From Bacillota bacterium (GTDB lineage Bacteria > Bacillota > Clostridia > Christensenellales > SZUA-584): a stretch of 40,496 nucleotides of DNA. This document shows, one piece after another, positions 1 to 5,856 of this stretch; within the stretch, counting starts at the first letter, position 1; each line of letters begins with the position of its first letter. The DNA is taken from positions 1-40,496 of the forward strand of contig JAEYPO010000003.1 of the NCBI GenBank assembly GCA_023410595.1. The letters are read 5' to 3'. Made by a program: the position numbers and the translations under genes. Below the pieces are notes generated by a model. It saw only the letters and a list, made by a program, of their open reading frames with translations, searched no databases and was not told the DNA's origin.

Positions 1-6
1 TTATCC

Positions 7-80
7 ATGCAGGATATGGCTCCTTTCGGTAATGTTTTTGTCTTTCAACTCAACAATACCCCGTGAGCCAGCTCCTGCAT
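7..80 (+). terminator. Long-loop hairpin, possible terminator of an upstream gene
   Basis: ATGCAGGA (7-14) pairs perfectly with TCCTGCAT (73-80), and inside it GGCTC (18-22) pairs with GAGCC (65-69). A T-rich stretch follows. The loop of about 40 bases is long for an intrinsic terminator, so it could instead be a leader structure. No gene before it is visible. No T-box sequence is seen between it and ilvE. Confidence 0.35.
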
Positions 81-155
81 CTTTTATTTTCAAGGTTCAG
101 TGTCCAATATGTATTGTAGTCCTACAGTTTCTGTATTATTATCGTAGCGTTTTAG

Positions 156-184
156 TTGACTATGCAAAACGAGGGGTATACAAT
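156..184 (+). promoter_or_regulatory. Sigma-A type promoter of ilvE
   Basis: TTGACT (156-161) and TACAAT (179-184) are separated by exactly 17 bases, a good match to the housekeeping consensus. The -10 box lies about 40 bases before the ilvE start codon, with a strong ribosome binding site (GGAGGGTG, 214-221) between. Confidence 0.6.
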
Positions 185-226
185 AATCATCAAAGTTTTG
201 ATTCTGTATGTTTGGAGGGTGGCACT

Positions 227-1288
227 ATGGATCTTAAGATCGTCAAGGCAAAAAGCTTAAAGCCCAAGCCGGATGAGAAATCTCTCGGCTTCGGCAGGAT
301 ATTTACCGACCACATGTTCACGATGGAGTATAAAGCGGGCAAGGGCTGGCATAACGCCCAAATAAGGCCGTTTGAGAACTTTTCGCTTTCTCCCGCGTGC
401 AACGTGTTCCATTACAGCCAGACGATATTCGACGGGCTTAAAGCCTATCATACCGATTCCGGGATTAATCTTTTCAGGCCGCGGGATAACTTTGCGCGCA
501 TGAACGTCTCCGCAAAGAGGCTCTGCATGCCCCAGATAGACGAGGAGTTTGCTCTTTACGCGCTCAAAGAGCTTATTAAGCTGGAAAAGGACTGGGTGCC
601 TAAAGCGGAAGGCACGTCGCTGTATATACGACCGACAATTATCGCGGTGGATCCGTTCCTCGGAGTGCGCGCGGGCCAGGAATATATATTCTATATCATA
701 CTCTCGCCGGTGGGCGCTTACTACGCGTCGGGGCTTGCTCCGGTGGATATCTACGTGGAAGACGAGTATGTGCGCGCCGTCGCCGGAGGCATGGGCTTCG
801 CAAAGACGGGCGGCAACTACGCAGTAAGCCTGCTCGCAGCGCAGATAGCGCATGCAAAGGGTTACGATCAGGTGCTGTGGCTGGACGGCGTAGAGCGCAA
901 GTACGTTGAAGAAGTGGGCGCGATGAACATATTCTTCAAGATACGCGGAGAGCTTTTTACTTCGCCGCTAAACGGCAGCATATTGGCGGGCATAACAAGG
1001 GATTCAGTTATCAGGCTCTCGAAAGAGATGTTCGGCGTCAACGTGCGCGAAGAAAGGCTCGCTATTGCGGACATATTCAAGGAGAACGAAACGGGCGGGC
1101 TCGAAGAGGTGTTCGGCACGGGCACGGCGGCGGTAGTAAGCCCGGTGGGCGGTATGGCCTGGGAAGGCAGGAAGATTAAAGTCGCGGACGGTAGCATGGG
1201 GCCGCTGACGACGAAGCTGTACGAGAAGCTCACGGGCATACAGTACGGGCGCGAGAAAGACGAATTCGGCTGGATAATCACCTTATAA
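227..1288 (+). CDS. ilvE: Branched-chain amino acid aminotransferase
   Basis: PLP-dependent fold-type IV transaminase of 353 residues that interconverts Leu/Ile/Val and their 2-oxo acids with glutamate/2-oxoglutarate in the cytoplasm. The segment FAKTGGNYAVSL contains the expected Schiff-base lysine (about K193). It is followed by the family signature DQVLWLDG...EEVGAMNIFF, and the length fits the larger eukaryote-like BCAT class. The open frame extends upstream to 32, but the ATG at 227 is chosen because GGAGGGTG precedes it and the aligned family N-terminus (KPKPDEKSLGFGRIFTDHM) begins just after. It has its own promoter and terminator, so it appears monocistronic. No attenuator or T-box was recognised. 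Confidence 0.95.
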   Translation: MDLKIVKAKSLKPKPDEKSLGFGRIFTDHMFTMEYKAGKGWHNAQIRPFENFSLSPACNVFHYSQTIFDGLKAYHTDSGINLFRPRDNFARMNVSAKRLCMPQIDEEFALYALKELIKLEKDWVPKAEGTSLYIRPTIIAVDPFLGVRAGQEYIFYIILSPVGAYYASGLAPVDIYVEDEYVRAVAGGMGFAKTGGNYAVSLLAAQIAHAKGYDQVLWLDGVERKYVEEVGAMNIFFKIRGELFTSPLNGSILAGITRDSVIRLSKEMFGVNVREERLAIADIFKENETGGLEEVFGTGTAAVVSPVGGMAWEGRKIKVADGSMGPLTTKLYEKLTGIQYGREKDEFGWIITL

Positions 1289-1302
1289 TAATAGAAGAAC
1301 CG

Positions 1303-1336
1303 CAAGGCGCTGGTTTAAGTCCGGCGCCTTGTTTTT
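1303..1336 (+). terminator. Intrinsic terminator after ilvE
   Basis: CAAGGCGC (1303-1310) pairs with GCGCCTTG (1324-1331) and is followed directly by five T residues. It lies 15 bases past the ilvE stop codon. Confidence 0.8.
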
Positions 1337-1441
1337 GTATACGAAAGTTCCCTGGATATTAAGAAGATAAAGCCTTCCCCGCCGCATGGCGAACAAAGTC
1401 CGTTAGGAAAGGTATAGGGGAAGCCTATAAGGCAAGGCCCG

Positions 1442-1750
1442 TCATTCCGCCATGGCTTCCACTGAAAACACAACAGGGCGCACGCCGTCGGTGCAGCAGA
1501 GTATCTGCAGGCCGTCTTTGTTGTTCCAGGGCTTGTACGTAGCGCCTTGCGATATGGCGGAGACGCCGCGATAGATGTCTATCCACGCCCAGGGGCAGAA
1601 GCCCTGCGGCATTACGGCGCTGCCTTCAAATATGAACGTATCACCTTCCCGAAGCAGCGGGCACGGGCCGACGGACTTGCCTTCCGTCAAAAATTTCTCC
1701 GCGAGATCTTCATAGAAATGCTTTTTTAAGACGGTTATTTTTACCTTCAT
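1442..1750 (-). CDS. TIGR04076 family protein
   Basis: Small cytoplasmic protein of 102 residues matching a widespread, functionally uncharacterised Firmicutes family. It begins MKVKITVLKKHF, has a central FCPWAWIDIYRGVSAIS segment with the conserved CPWAW, and ends with CCTDGVRPVVFSVE. Cysteines at CPLL, FCPW and LCCTDG could be redox-active or bind metal; this is inference. It is downstream of the unknown gene at 1820-2869 on the same strand with a 69-base gap. That gap holds a GAACATATGTTC palindrome that may be a LexA-type operator. Function unknown. Confidence 0.85.
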   Translation of the reverse strand: MKVKITVLKKHFYEDLAEKFLTEGKSVGPCPLLREGDTFIFEGSAVMPQGFCPWAWIDIYRGVSAISQGATYKPWNNKDGLQILCCTDGVRPVVFSVEAMAE

Positions 1751-1759
1751 CTTTTGTTA

Positions 1760-1806
1760 CCCCACATAAAAATAGAACATATGTTCACAATAGAGTATGT
1801 GTGGGG
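1760..1806 (-). promoter_or_regulatory. Inverted repeat enclosing a LexA-like (SOS) box
   Basis: The perfect palindrome GAACATATGTTC (1775-1786) equals the core of the Bacillus/Clostridium LexA box (GAAC-N4-GTTC). It sits 25 bases upstream of the start codon of the TIGR04076 gene. It is enclosed by a larger imperfect inverted repeat, CCCCACATA (1760-1768) and TATGTGTGGGG (1796-1806), which could also act as a stem-loop between the two minus-strand genes. Whether LexA binds here is inferred from sequence alone. Confidence 0.4.
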
Positions 1807-1819
1807 ATATGTCAAGCGC

Positions 1820-2869
1820 CTAAGGCTCGCGTATGTTGTCAATAAGCAGCGCGCCGTCTGACTGCTTTGTTTCGACGCAGAACTCGCGCGCGGTGTAGAT
1901 GTTTCTGCCCGAGGCGTATTTAAGCGCAAAGCTGTTCGGGCCGCACGCGGGGGATACCGTGTGCGTTATCTGCGTAAAATCGCCAAAGAATTCCTTTAAG
2001 TCCGAAAACGAAAGGCCGTCGGCAAGCGAAGGGGTAAGACAGCCCATGGCGGTTTCGCTAAGGCCCGCCTTCACCGCCTGCAGCAGGCTCATGCATACTT
2101 CGCTGGGCGTGGAAGGCTCCTTCTTTTCGCACGTGAACCATCCGAGTTCCTGGGCGGCGGGAACGAGGCGAGAATCCTGCCGCTCATATATCGTTTTAAG
2201 CTGGTGAAACTCGCCGTTAGTCACGACGGATATGCGGCTGCCCTCTACGTAATGCTCTTCGCACAGCGTGCAGATGGCCGTATTAAAACCTGGCAGTATG
2301 CTCACGGCATAAATAAAAGGCTTTGCGTCTTGCGTCTTGCCCCAGGCGTACAACACCGGAAAATCATTAAGCTTAGTAAAAGCTATTTCGGCGCTGGCTG
2401 CAAAAAACGGCAGCGGAGATAGAAACACGAGGCGGTTGCTCGCCGAATGCTCTACGGCAAATATGGAATACGCCTCGTTATATATAAAAGCCGTATGCCT
2501 TTCGCCGCTTATAAAGAAATCGAAGGGGCAGAGCACCGAGGGAAATATCTCGACGGCTTCGCTTTTGAATACTGCTTGAGGGAAAAGCGTCAGCTCCACG
2601 ATGTTGTCCGGCCATATGCAAAGTTCCACAAGTCCGTCATTGCTGAATATCGCGCCGCCCGAGGCTAAGGACACGCGCCGCGTATACGGCAGGTACGAAA
2701 AATTCGCCTCGTTCTCGAGCGGAAGCATAGTGATAAAGAACGTAGCGCTGCCTGCTATGGGCTGCGTTATCGCGCTGACTCCCGTTTCACCGGCGGGCGC
2801 CTGGTTAATATTTACGAGCGCGTGGACTTTAGAGTCTATATACAGCAGTTTTATCTTGTTTTCTTCCAT
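1820..2869 (-). CDS. Conserved-looking hypothetical protein, 349 aa
   Basis: I do not recognise this protein. It has no signal peptide, no obvious membrane helix and no nucleotide-binding or metal motif. The sequence alternates short hydrophobic beta-like stretches (for example SATFFITMLPL, LVFLSPLPFF, PFIYAVSILPG), suggesting a mostly beta N-terminal two thirds. The C-terminal 100 residues look helical, followed by a small alpha+beta unit ending near LLIDNIREP, which resembles an NTF2/DUF-type tail only vaguely. The start MEENKIKLLYIDSKVH at 2869 is plausible. The coding character (G/C-rich third positions) matches the housekeeping genes, so it is probably a resident gene. Confidence 0.7.
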   Translation of the reverse strand: MEENKIKLLYIDSKVHALVNINQAPAGETGVSAITQPIAGSATFFITMLPLENEANFSYLPYTRRVSLASGGAIFSNDGLVELCIWPDNIVELTLFPQAVFKSEAVEIFPSVLCPFDFFISGERHTAFIYNEAYSIFAVEHSASNRLVFLSPLPFFAASAEIAFTKLNDFPVLYAWGKTQDAKPFIYAVSILPGFNTAICTLCEEHYVEGSRISVVTNGEFHQLKTIYERQDSRLVPAAQELGWFTCEKKEPSTPSEVCMSLLQAVKAGLSETAMGCLTPSLADGLSFSDLKEFFGDFTQITHTVSPACGPNSFALKYASGRNIYTAREFCVETKQSDGALLIDNIREP

Positions 2870-3208
2870 ACGTTATCCCCTTGTACAATATGTATATTCA
2901 GCGTCTTGGCCTGTGATACACAATTCTAACAGGTTGCTTTGCAGCATAACTATATACAAACGGAACATGATATGATTATTACCTTTAAATGAGTCTTAAG
3001 CCCCAAAAGGCTCCCTTAAGAAGTACAAAAGCAAACGATATTCGCGTTTGTTCTTTTTTATTCTTCGGAGCAGAGGCTTAAGAGCTTTCAGGCGGCAAAG
3101 CACCAAAGATTCTTAAAAACTTTAGTTAATTAATTGTTAAATTACGGAATAAAACGCATTGTATAAGAGAATAATATACATAAAAATCTTATTATAAGGG
3201 GTAGGAAC
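2870..3208 (+). other. Gene-free interval with two stem-loops; possible small RNA
   Basis: No coding frame of conviction lies here. CTTAAG at 2995-3000 pairs with CTTAAG at 3015-3020, and AAGCC/GGCT inside can extend the stem. Immediately after, CAAACG (3032-3037) pairs with CGTTTG (3045-3050), followed by a T-rich tract (TTCTTTTTTA), which is a terminator shape on the plus strand. No plus-strand gene precedes it, so a short transcript starting near 2950-2980 is conceivable. The rest up to 3208 is AT-rich and probably carries the promoter of the next gene. Confidence 0.35.
3032..3059 (+). terminator. Orphan intrinsic terminator
   Basis: A six-base-pair stem CAAACG/CGTTTG with a seven-base loop is followed by TTCTTTTTTA. 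It is not preceded by any plus-strand gene in the window, so it may end a small RNA or attenuate the leader of the regulator at 3209. Confidence 0.45.
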
Positions 3209-4084
3209 ATGGATATGAACAACACTATCGGGCTTCAGAGCTTTGAGATTTCTCTTAGAACAGGCTGGAAGGACGAAGAAAAGCTGCTGCTTTGGGACGA
3301 AGTCAAGAAGGCGCAGAAAATAGGCGCTCCTCTAAAGCGAGTATTTGAGACCGTAGCGAAAAGCACCGGGCGCAAACCGAACAGCGTGCGGAACTACTAT
3401 TATATGAAGGTCAAGGAAACAGGCGAGATAGAGCAGAAGCCCTCTACGTTCACCCCGTTTTCCAAGGAAGAGATCTACATGCTACTGCGTACGCTGCTCG
3501 CGGCGGGAGCGAAGGGTGAGTCGATAAGAGGCGCGAGCCTTAAGCTGGCGGGCGGAGACAAGACACTGATGCTGCGCTACCAGAACAAGTACAGAAGCCT
3601 TATCAAGACGGGGCGCTCCCTGGTCGAAAAGGTGATGGCCGATATGGACAAGGACGCAGAGAAATACTTGAGCCCATATGAATCTCATAGGCCGAGTTCG
3701 GCGCTTGGCCGGGAAAATAAGTACATACCCGAGAACGTAGCAAAAGTGCTCGTATCTTCAGACGTCGACATAAAGAATTTCTTTAAGGGCCTCGCGAAGA
3801 TAGCCTCGCTTGCGGCTTCGAAGCTAAGCACGGAGGAAGAGATAGAGGTGCTTTCCTCACAGAACGAGAGTATAAAGAACGAAAACGCGGAGCTAACTGC
3901 CAACATCAAGGACTTAAACGCTAAGCTTAAAAAAGAGATGGAGAAAAGCGTAAAGGCGGCGGCGCTGTTCCAGCAGCTTATCAAGGTAAATTCAGCGTTT
4001 TCAGACACGAAGGATATAGAAGGCCTTGCCGGGCTCGGAGAGTGGCTCAAAGAGAGCAGCGTGGGAAGCGCAGACGCGCTGTGA
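3209..4084 (+). CDS. Myb/SANT-like DNA-binding regulator with coiled coil (RsfA-like)
   Basis: Putative transcription factor of 291 residues. Residues about 17-65 (GWKDEEKLLLWDEVKKA...VFETVAKSTGRKPNSVRNYYY) form a SANT/Myb-like helix-turn-helix of the kind seen in the prespore regulator RsfA: a tryptophan-led first helix, an acidic run and a GRKPNSVRNYY recognition helix. A second basic helical block follows at about 80-150. Residues about 205-250 (EEEIEVLSSQNESIKNENAELTANIKDL) are a clear coiled coil, probably for dimerisation. RBS GGGGTAGGAAC precedes the ATG. It lies just upstream of spo0A in the same direction, which fits a role in sporulation, but this is inferred from context. Confidence 0.75.
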   Translation: MDMNNTIGLQSFEISLRTGWKDEEKLLLWDEVKKAQKIGAPLKRVFETVAKSTGRKPNSVRNYYYMKVKETGEIEQKPSTFTPFSKEEIYMLLRTLLAAGAKGESIRGASLKLAGGDKTLMLRYQNKYRSLIKTGRSLVEKVMADMDKDAEKYLSPYESHRPSSALGRENKYIPENVAKVLVSSDVDIKNFFKGLAKIASLAASKLSTEEEIEVLSSQNESIKNENAELTANIKDLNAKLKKEMEKSVKAAALFQQLIKVNSAFSDTKDIEGLAGLGEWLKESSVGSADAL

Positions 4085-4115
4085 GCCAAGATAAGCAATA
4101 CTGTCATATAGCCAA

Positions 4116-4152
4116 AGTCTGCGGATATTATGTCGGTAAATATCCGCAGACT
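4116..4152 (+). terminator. Perfect 14-bp hairpin, likely terminator
   Basis: AGTCTGCGGATATT (4116-4129) pairs perfectly with AATATCCGCAGACT (4139-4152) around a nine-base loop. It lies about 30 bases after the stop codon of the Myb-like regulator. No long T tract follows, so termination efficiency is uncertain. Confidence 0.5.
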
Positions 4153-4348
4153 TAGGACTTTGGGGCGCGTTTTTTAAAGAAGCGTAAACTAACGTGTATT
4201 ATTTATATAAAAACCTTGGCGCGCCATTTCCTAAGAAATTAAAAAAATTGAAAGAAAATATATTAATGATTCAATATTGCCATTGTAAAAAAGAAATGAG
4301 CGTGATAATATAAATCAACGCGCTAGAAATTATTTCTTGCAATGGAAT

Positions 4349-4386
4349 ATCGACACATTTCGACAAATTGCGTCATTTTTGTCGGA
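4349..4386 (+). promoter_or_regulatory. Cluster of Spo0A boxes upstream of spo0A
   Basis: TTCGACA at 4359-4365 is the exact complement of the 0A core TGTCGAA. ATCGACA (4349-4355) and TGTCGGA (4380-4386) are one-mismatch versions on opposite strands. They lie 64-100 bases before the spo0A start codon, where autoregulatory 0A boxes are known in Bacillus and Clostridium. Confidence 0.6.
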
Positions 4387-4449
4387 AGCGCCGAGCGTCA
4401 GGGTTCGTAGGGGTTGAACGGATTTAATTTAAACGAAAGGAGCATTTAT

Positions 4450-5220
4450 ATGGAAAGAAAGATTAAATTAATGATCATTGAAGACAATGTTCAGCTCAAT
4501 GAAATGCTTACGAAGTATTTCAGCACAAAAACTGACGTGGAGGTTGTGGGGTCGTGTACGAACCCGGTGGAAGCGGCCGGGATGATAAAAGAGGTGGCGC
4601 CCGACGCGCTGATAATAGACATGATAATGCCCGAGGCAGACGGGCTTTCGCTGCTGGAGCGGTTCAACACGTCGGAATTTGAAACTATGCCCGCTACGAT
4701 AGTAGTATCGGCGGTGGGCAACGAGAAGATGGTGAAGATGGCCTGCGACCTTGGCGCCAAGTATTACATGATTAAGCCCGTCAACAAGGACATACTTTAC
4801 CGCCGCATACAGGATATGTTTGGGCACAGGGTGGTGGTGGCTAAAAAAGCGCCTGCGCCCATACGCTCGCGTACGCTGGACGAGAAGATAACGGCGGTGT
4901 TTTTGTCGATAGGCATACCCGCGCACATAAAGGGGTATCACTTCCTGCGCGAGGCCATAAAGATGGTTGTAAAGCAGCCCGAACTCATAAATTCGATAAC
5001 GAAAAAGCTTTACCCCGGCATAGCGGAACCGTTTGAGACGAGCCCGAGCAAGGTGGAGCGCGCGATACGCCACGCCATTGAGGTCGCATGGTCGAGGGGC
5101 AAGATAGAGAACATAAACCAGTTTTTGGGCTACAACATATATACGAATAACGACAAACCGACGAACGGAGAATTTATTGCGCTGATGGCGGACAAGCTCA
5201 TCATGGACAGGAGCGCTTAA
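4450..5220 (+). CDS. spo0A: Sporulation master regulator Spo0A
   Basis: Response regulator of 256 residues that, once phosphorylated, activates and represses sporulation and transition-state genes. The receiver domain (1-120) has the acidic pocket E11/D12, phospho-acceptor D57 (LIIDMIMPEADGL), S87 and K109 (IKPVN). The effector domain carries the diagnostic IPAHIKGYHFLREAI, ITKKLYPGIA and the recognition helix SPSKVERAIRHAIEVAW, plus NQFLGY and KPTNGEFIALMADKL. The frame opens at 4414, but the ATG at 4450 follows an ideal AAAGGAG and matches the family N-terminus. 0A boxes upstream indicate autoregulation. The usual neighbour spoIVB is absent here. Confidence 0.97.
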   Translation: MERKIKLMIIEDNVQLNEMLTKYFSTKTDVEVVGSCTNPVEAAGMIKEVAPDALIIDMIMPEADGLSLLERFNTSEFETMPATIVVSAVGNEKMVKMACDLGAKYYMIKPVNKDILYRRIQDMFGHRVVVAKKAPAPIRSRTLDEKITAVFLSIGIPAHIKGYHFLREAIKMVVKQPELINSITKKLYPGIAEPFETSPSKVERAIRHAIEVAWSRGKIENINQFLGYNIYTNNDKPTNGEFIALMADKLIMDRSA

Positions 5221-5222
5221 GG

Positions 5223-5259
5223 CCGATGACAAACCGTCTAATTACACGTTTGTCATCGG
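5223..5259 (+). terminator. Hairpin directly after spo0A
   Basis: CCGATGACAAAC (5223-5234) pairs perfectly with GTTTGTCATCGG (5248-5259), starting two bases after the spo0A stop codon. Only a short T-rich tail (GTCTTG) follows. Confidence 0.55.
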
Positions 5260-5264
5260 GTCTT

Positions 5265-5324
5265 GCCCCCACACTGGATTGTCGGTTTATATTTAGGCAA
5301 ACAATCCAGTGCGGGGGCGCTTTT
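5265..5324 (+). terminator. 17-bp hairpin with TTTT tail
   Basis: GCCCCC-ACACTGGATTGT (5265-5282) pairs with ACAATCCAGTG-C-GGGGGC (5301-5318) with one mismatch, around an 18-base loop. TTTT occupies 5321-5324. The stem is unusually long for a simple terminator and would be stable in either strand's transcript. Confidence 0.5.
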
Positions 5325-5349
5325 GCGAGCATTCTTTGTATTATTGTGT

Positions 5350-5380
5350 GCCCTTCACTGGGAGAGTCCAGATGAAGGGC
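5350..5380 (+). ncRNA. Hairpin of unknown function
   Basis: GCCCTTCA+CTGG (5350-5361) pairs with CCAG+TGAAGGGC (5368-5380) with a single bulged A and a six-base loop GAGAGT. There is no T tract, so it is not an intrinsic terminator. It may form one structural unit with the RTGA hairpin 16 bases downstream. Confidence 0.35.
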
Positions 5381-5396
5381 ATGTTAATATCGAGGT

Positions 5397-5424
5397 CCCC
5401 AGCAAGTCGTGAGACTTGATGGGG
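5397..5424 (+). repeat. RTGA-loop structured repeat, copy 1
   Basis: CCCCA-g-CAAGTC (5397-5408) pairs with GACTTG-a-TGGGG (5413-5424), closed by the GNRA-type tetraloop GTGA, and is followed by TGGTAATG. Two related elements occur at 8172-8198 and 40311-40337. They share the AAGTC(G/A)TGAGAC core and a CCC...GGG closing stem, while the intervening bases differ. Confidence 0.5.
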
Positions 5425-5485
5425 TGGTAATGTCCGGGGTTTAGCTTCTTTTTTTTATTAAACAGGCACTTTATCGACAGCTTGT

Positions 5486-5514
5486 GCCGCACGGAGACGT
5501 GCGGCTTTTTGTTT
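5486..5514 (+). terminator. Intrinsic terminator
   Basis: GCCGCACG (5486-5493) pairs with CGTGCGGC (5498-5505) around the tetraloop GAGA and is followed by TTTTTGTTT. This is a complete plus-strand intrinsic terminator, closing whatever transcript covers the hairpin array. Confidence 0.8.
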
Positions 5515-5548
5515 GCAGGAAAATAATATTTTGCCAGTAAAATTACAA

Positions 5549-5627
5549 TGTTGACATAATTAAAATAAGGTATAAAATAACAATAATATCAAATCGGGTC
5601 CATTGTTGGTGCATGGTGTAAAAAGAG
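5549..5627 (+). promoter_or_regulatory. Repeated promoter/5'UTR cassette, copy 1
   Basis: TTGACA (5551-5556), a 16-base spacer and TAAAAT (5573-5578) form a good sigma-A promoter. About 20 bases further, TCCATTGTTGGTGCAT and GGTGTAA match, with a few changes, a block found at the same distance in two other copies (9305 and, inverted, 19143). This copy lies 230 bases before the secreted repeat protein and is the most diverged of the three. Confidence 0.55.
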
Positions 5628-5727
5628 AAATTAAGCGGACATAAATACTTTTTATGTTATTTATTTGGTTTACCTCGAAACCGTTTATATCAAACGAAAA
5701 GAGGCGATGTGTATGAGGGTATAGAAA

Positions 5728-5791
5728 AGTCCTTGCAAAACCTAAGGCGTCAACCCTGCCGCAATAGCGGCAGCAGGCTTTGGCAAGGACT
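5728..5791 (+). other. Structured leader with 9-bp terminal inverted repeat
   Basis: AGTCCTTGC (5728-5736) pairs perfectly with GCAAGGACT (5783-5791), and an inner stem CTGCCGC/GCGGCAG (5756-5762/5767-5773) carries an AATA loop. It lies in the presumed 5' leader of the gene at 5857. It could be a regulatory RNA fold or a small mobile-element remnant (64 bases with inverted termini). Confidence 0.4.
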
Positions 5792-5856
5792 AAATACACT
5801 GTAGTAATAACAGAAATAGAATATGTTCAATCTGCTAAATACCGAAAAAAGAAAGA

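Larger units (their letters stand above)
4085..4449 (+). other. Intergenic region between the Myb-like regulator and spo0A
   Basis: This stretch has no convincing gene. It contains a strong 14-base-pair hairpin (4116-4152) and, close to spo0A, a cluster of 0A-box-like sites (4349-4386). The middle (about 4190-4340) is AT-rich and presumably holds spo0A promoters; I cannot assign a sigma-H or sigma-A box with confidence. Confidence 0.5.
5221..5548 (+). other. Array of five successive RNA hairpins after spo0A
   Basis: No open frame of note. In order the region holds hairpins at 5223-5259, 5265-5318, 5350-5380, 5397-5424 and 5486-5505. The first probably ends spo0A; the last is a textbook terminator. 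The three in between have GC-rich stems, and the fourth belongs to a dispersed structured repeat. The arrangement suggests one or more small structured RNAs between spo0A and the accessory island. Confidence 0.5.

Noticed and set aside
1..226. T-box riboswitch before ilvE
   Set aside because: The leader is short and I found no T-box sequence or specifier stem; only a long-loop hairpin at the very start.
4468..5232. Long minus-strand open frame opposite spo0A (254 codons)
   Set aside because: It is a frame shadow: composition rich in Arg/His/Tyr with no recognisable domain, no RBS, and fully antisense to a certain gene.
5397..5424. Assignment of the RTGA hairpins to HEARO/IscB omega RNA or a known riboswitch
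   Set aside because: The short copies lack the multi-stem architecture and no IscB-type gene is in the window. The link rests only on the ATGA/GTGA coincidence.
5709..5724. Short leader peptide (MRV or MCMRV) before the structured leader
   Set aside because: Only three to five codons, with poor RBS spacing and no regulatory codons; not supportable as a gene.
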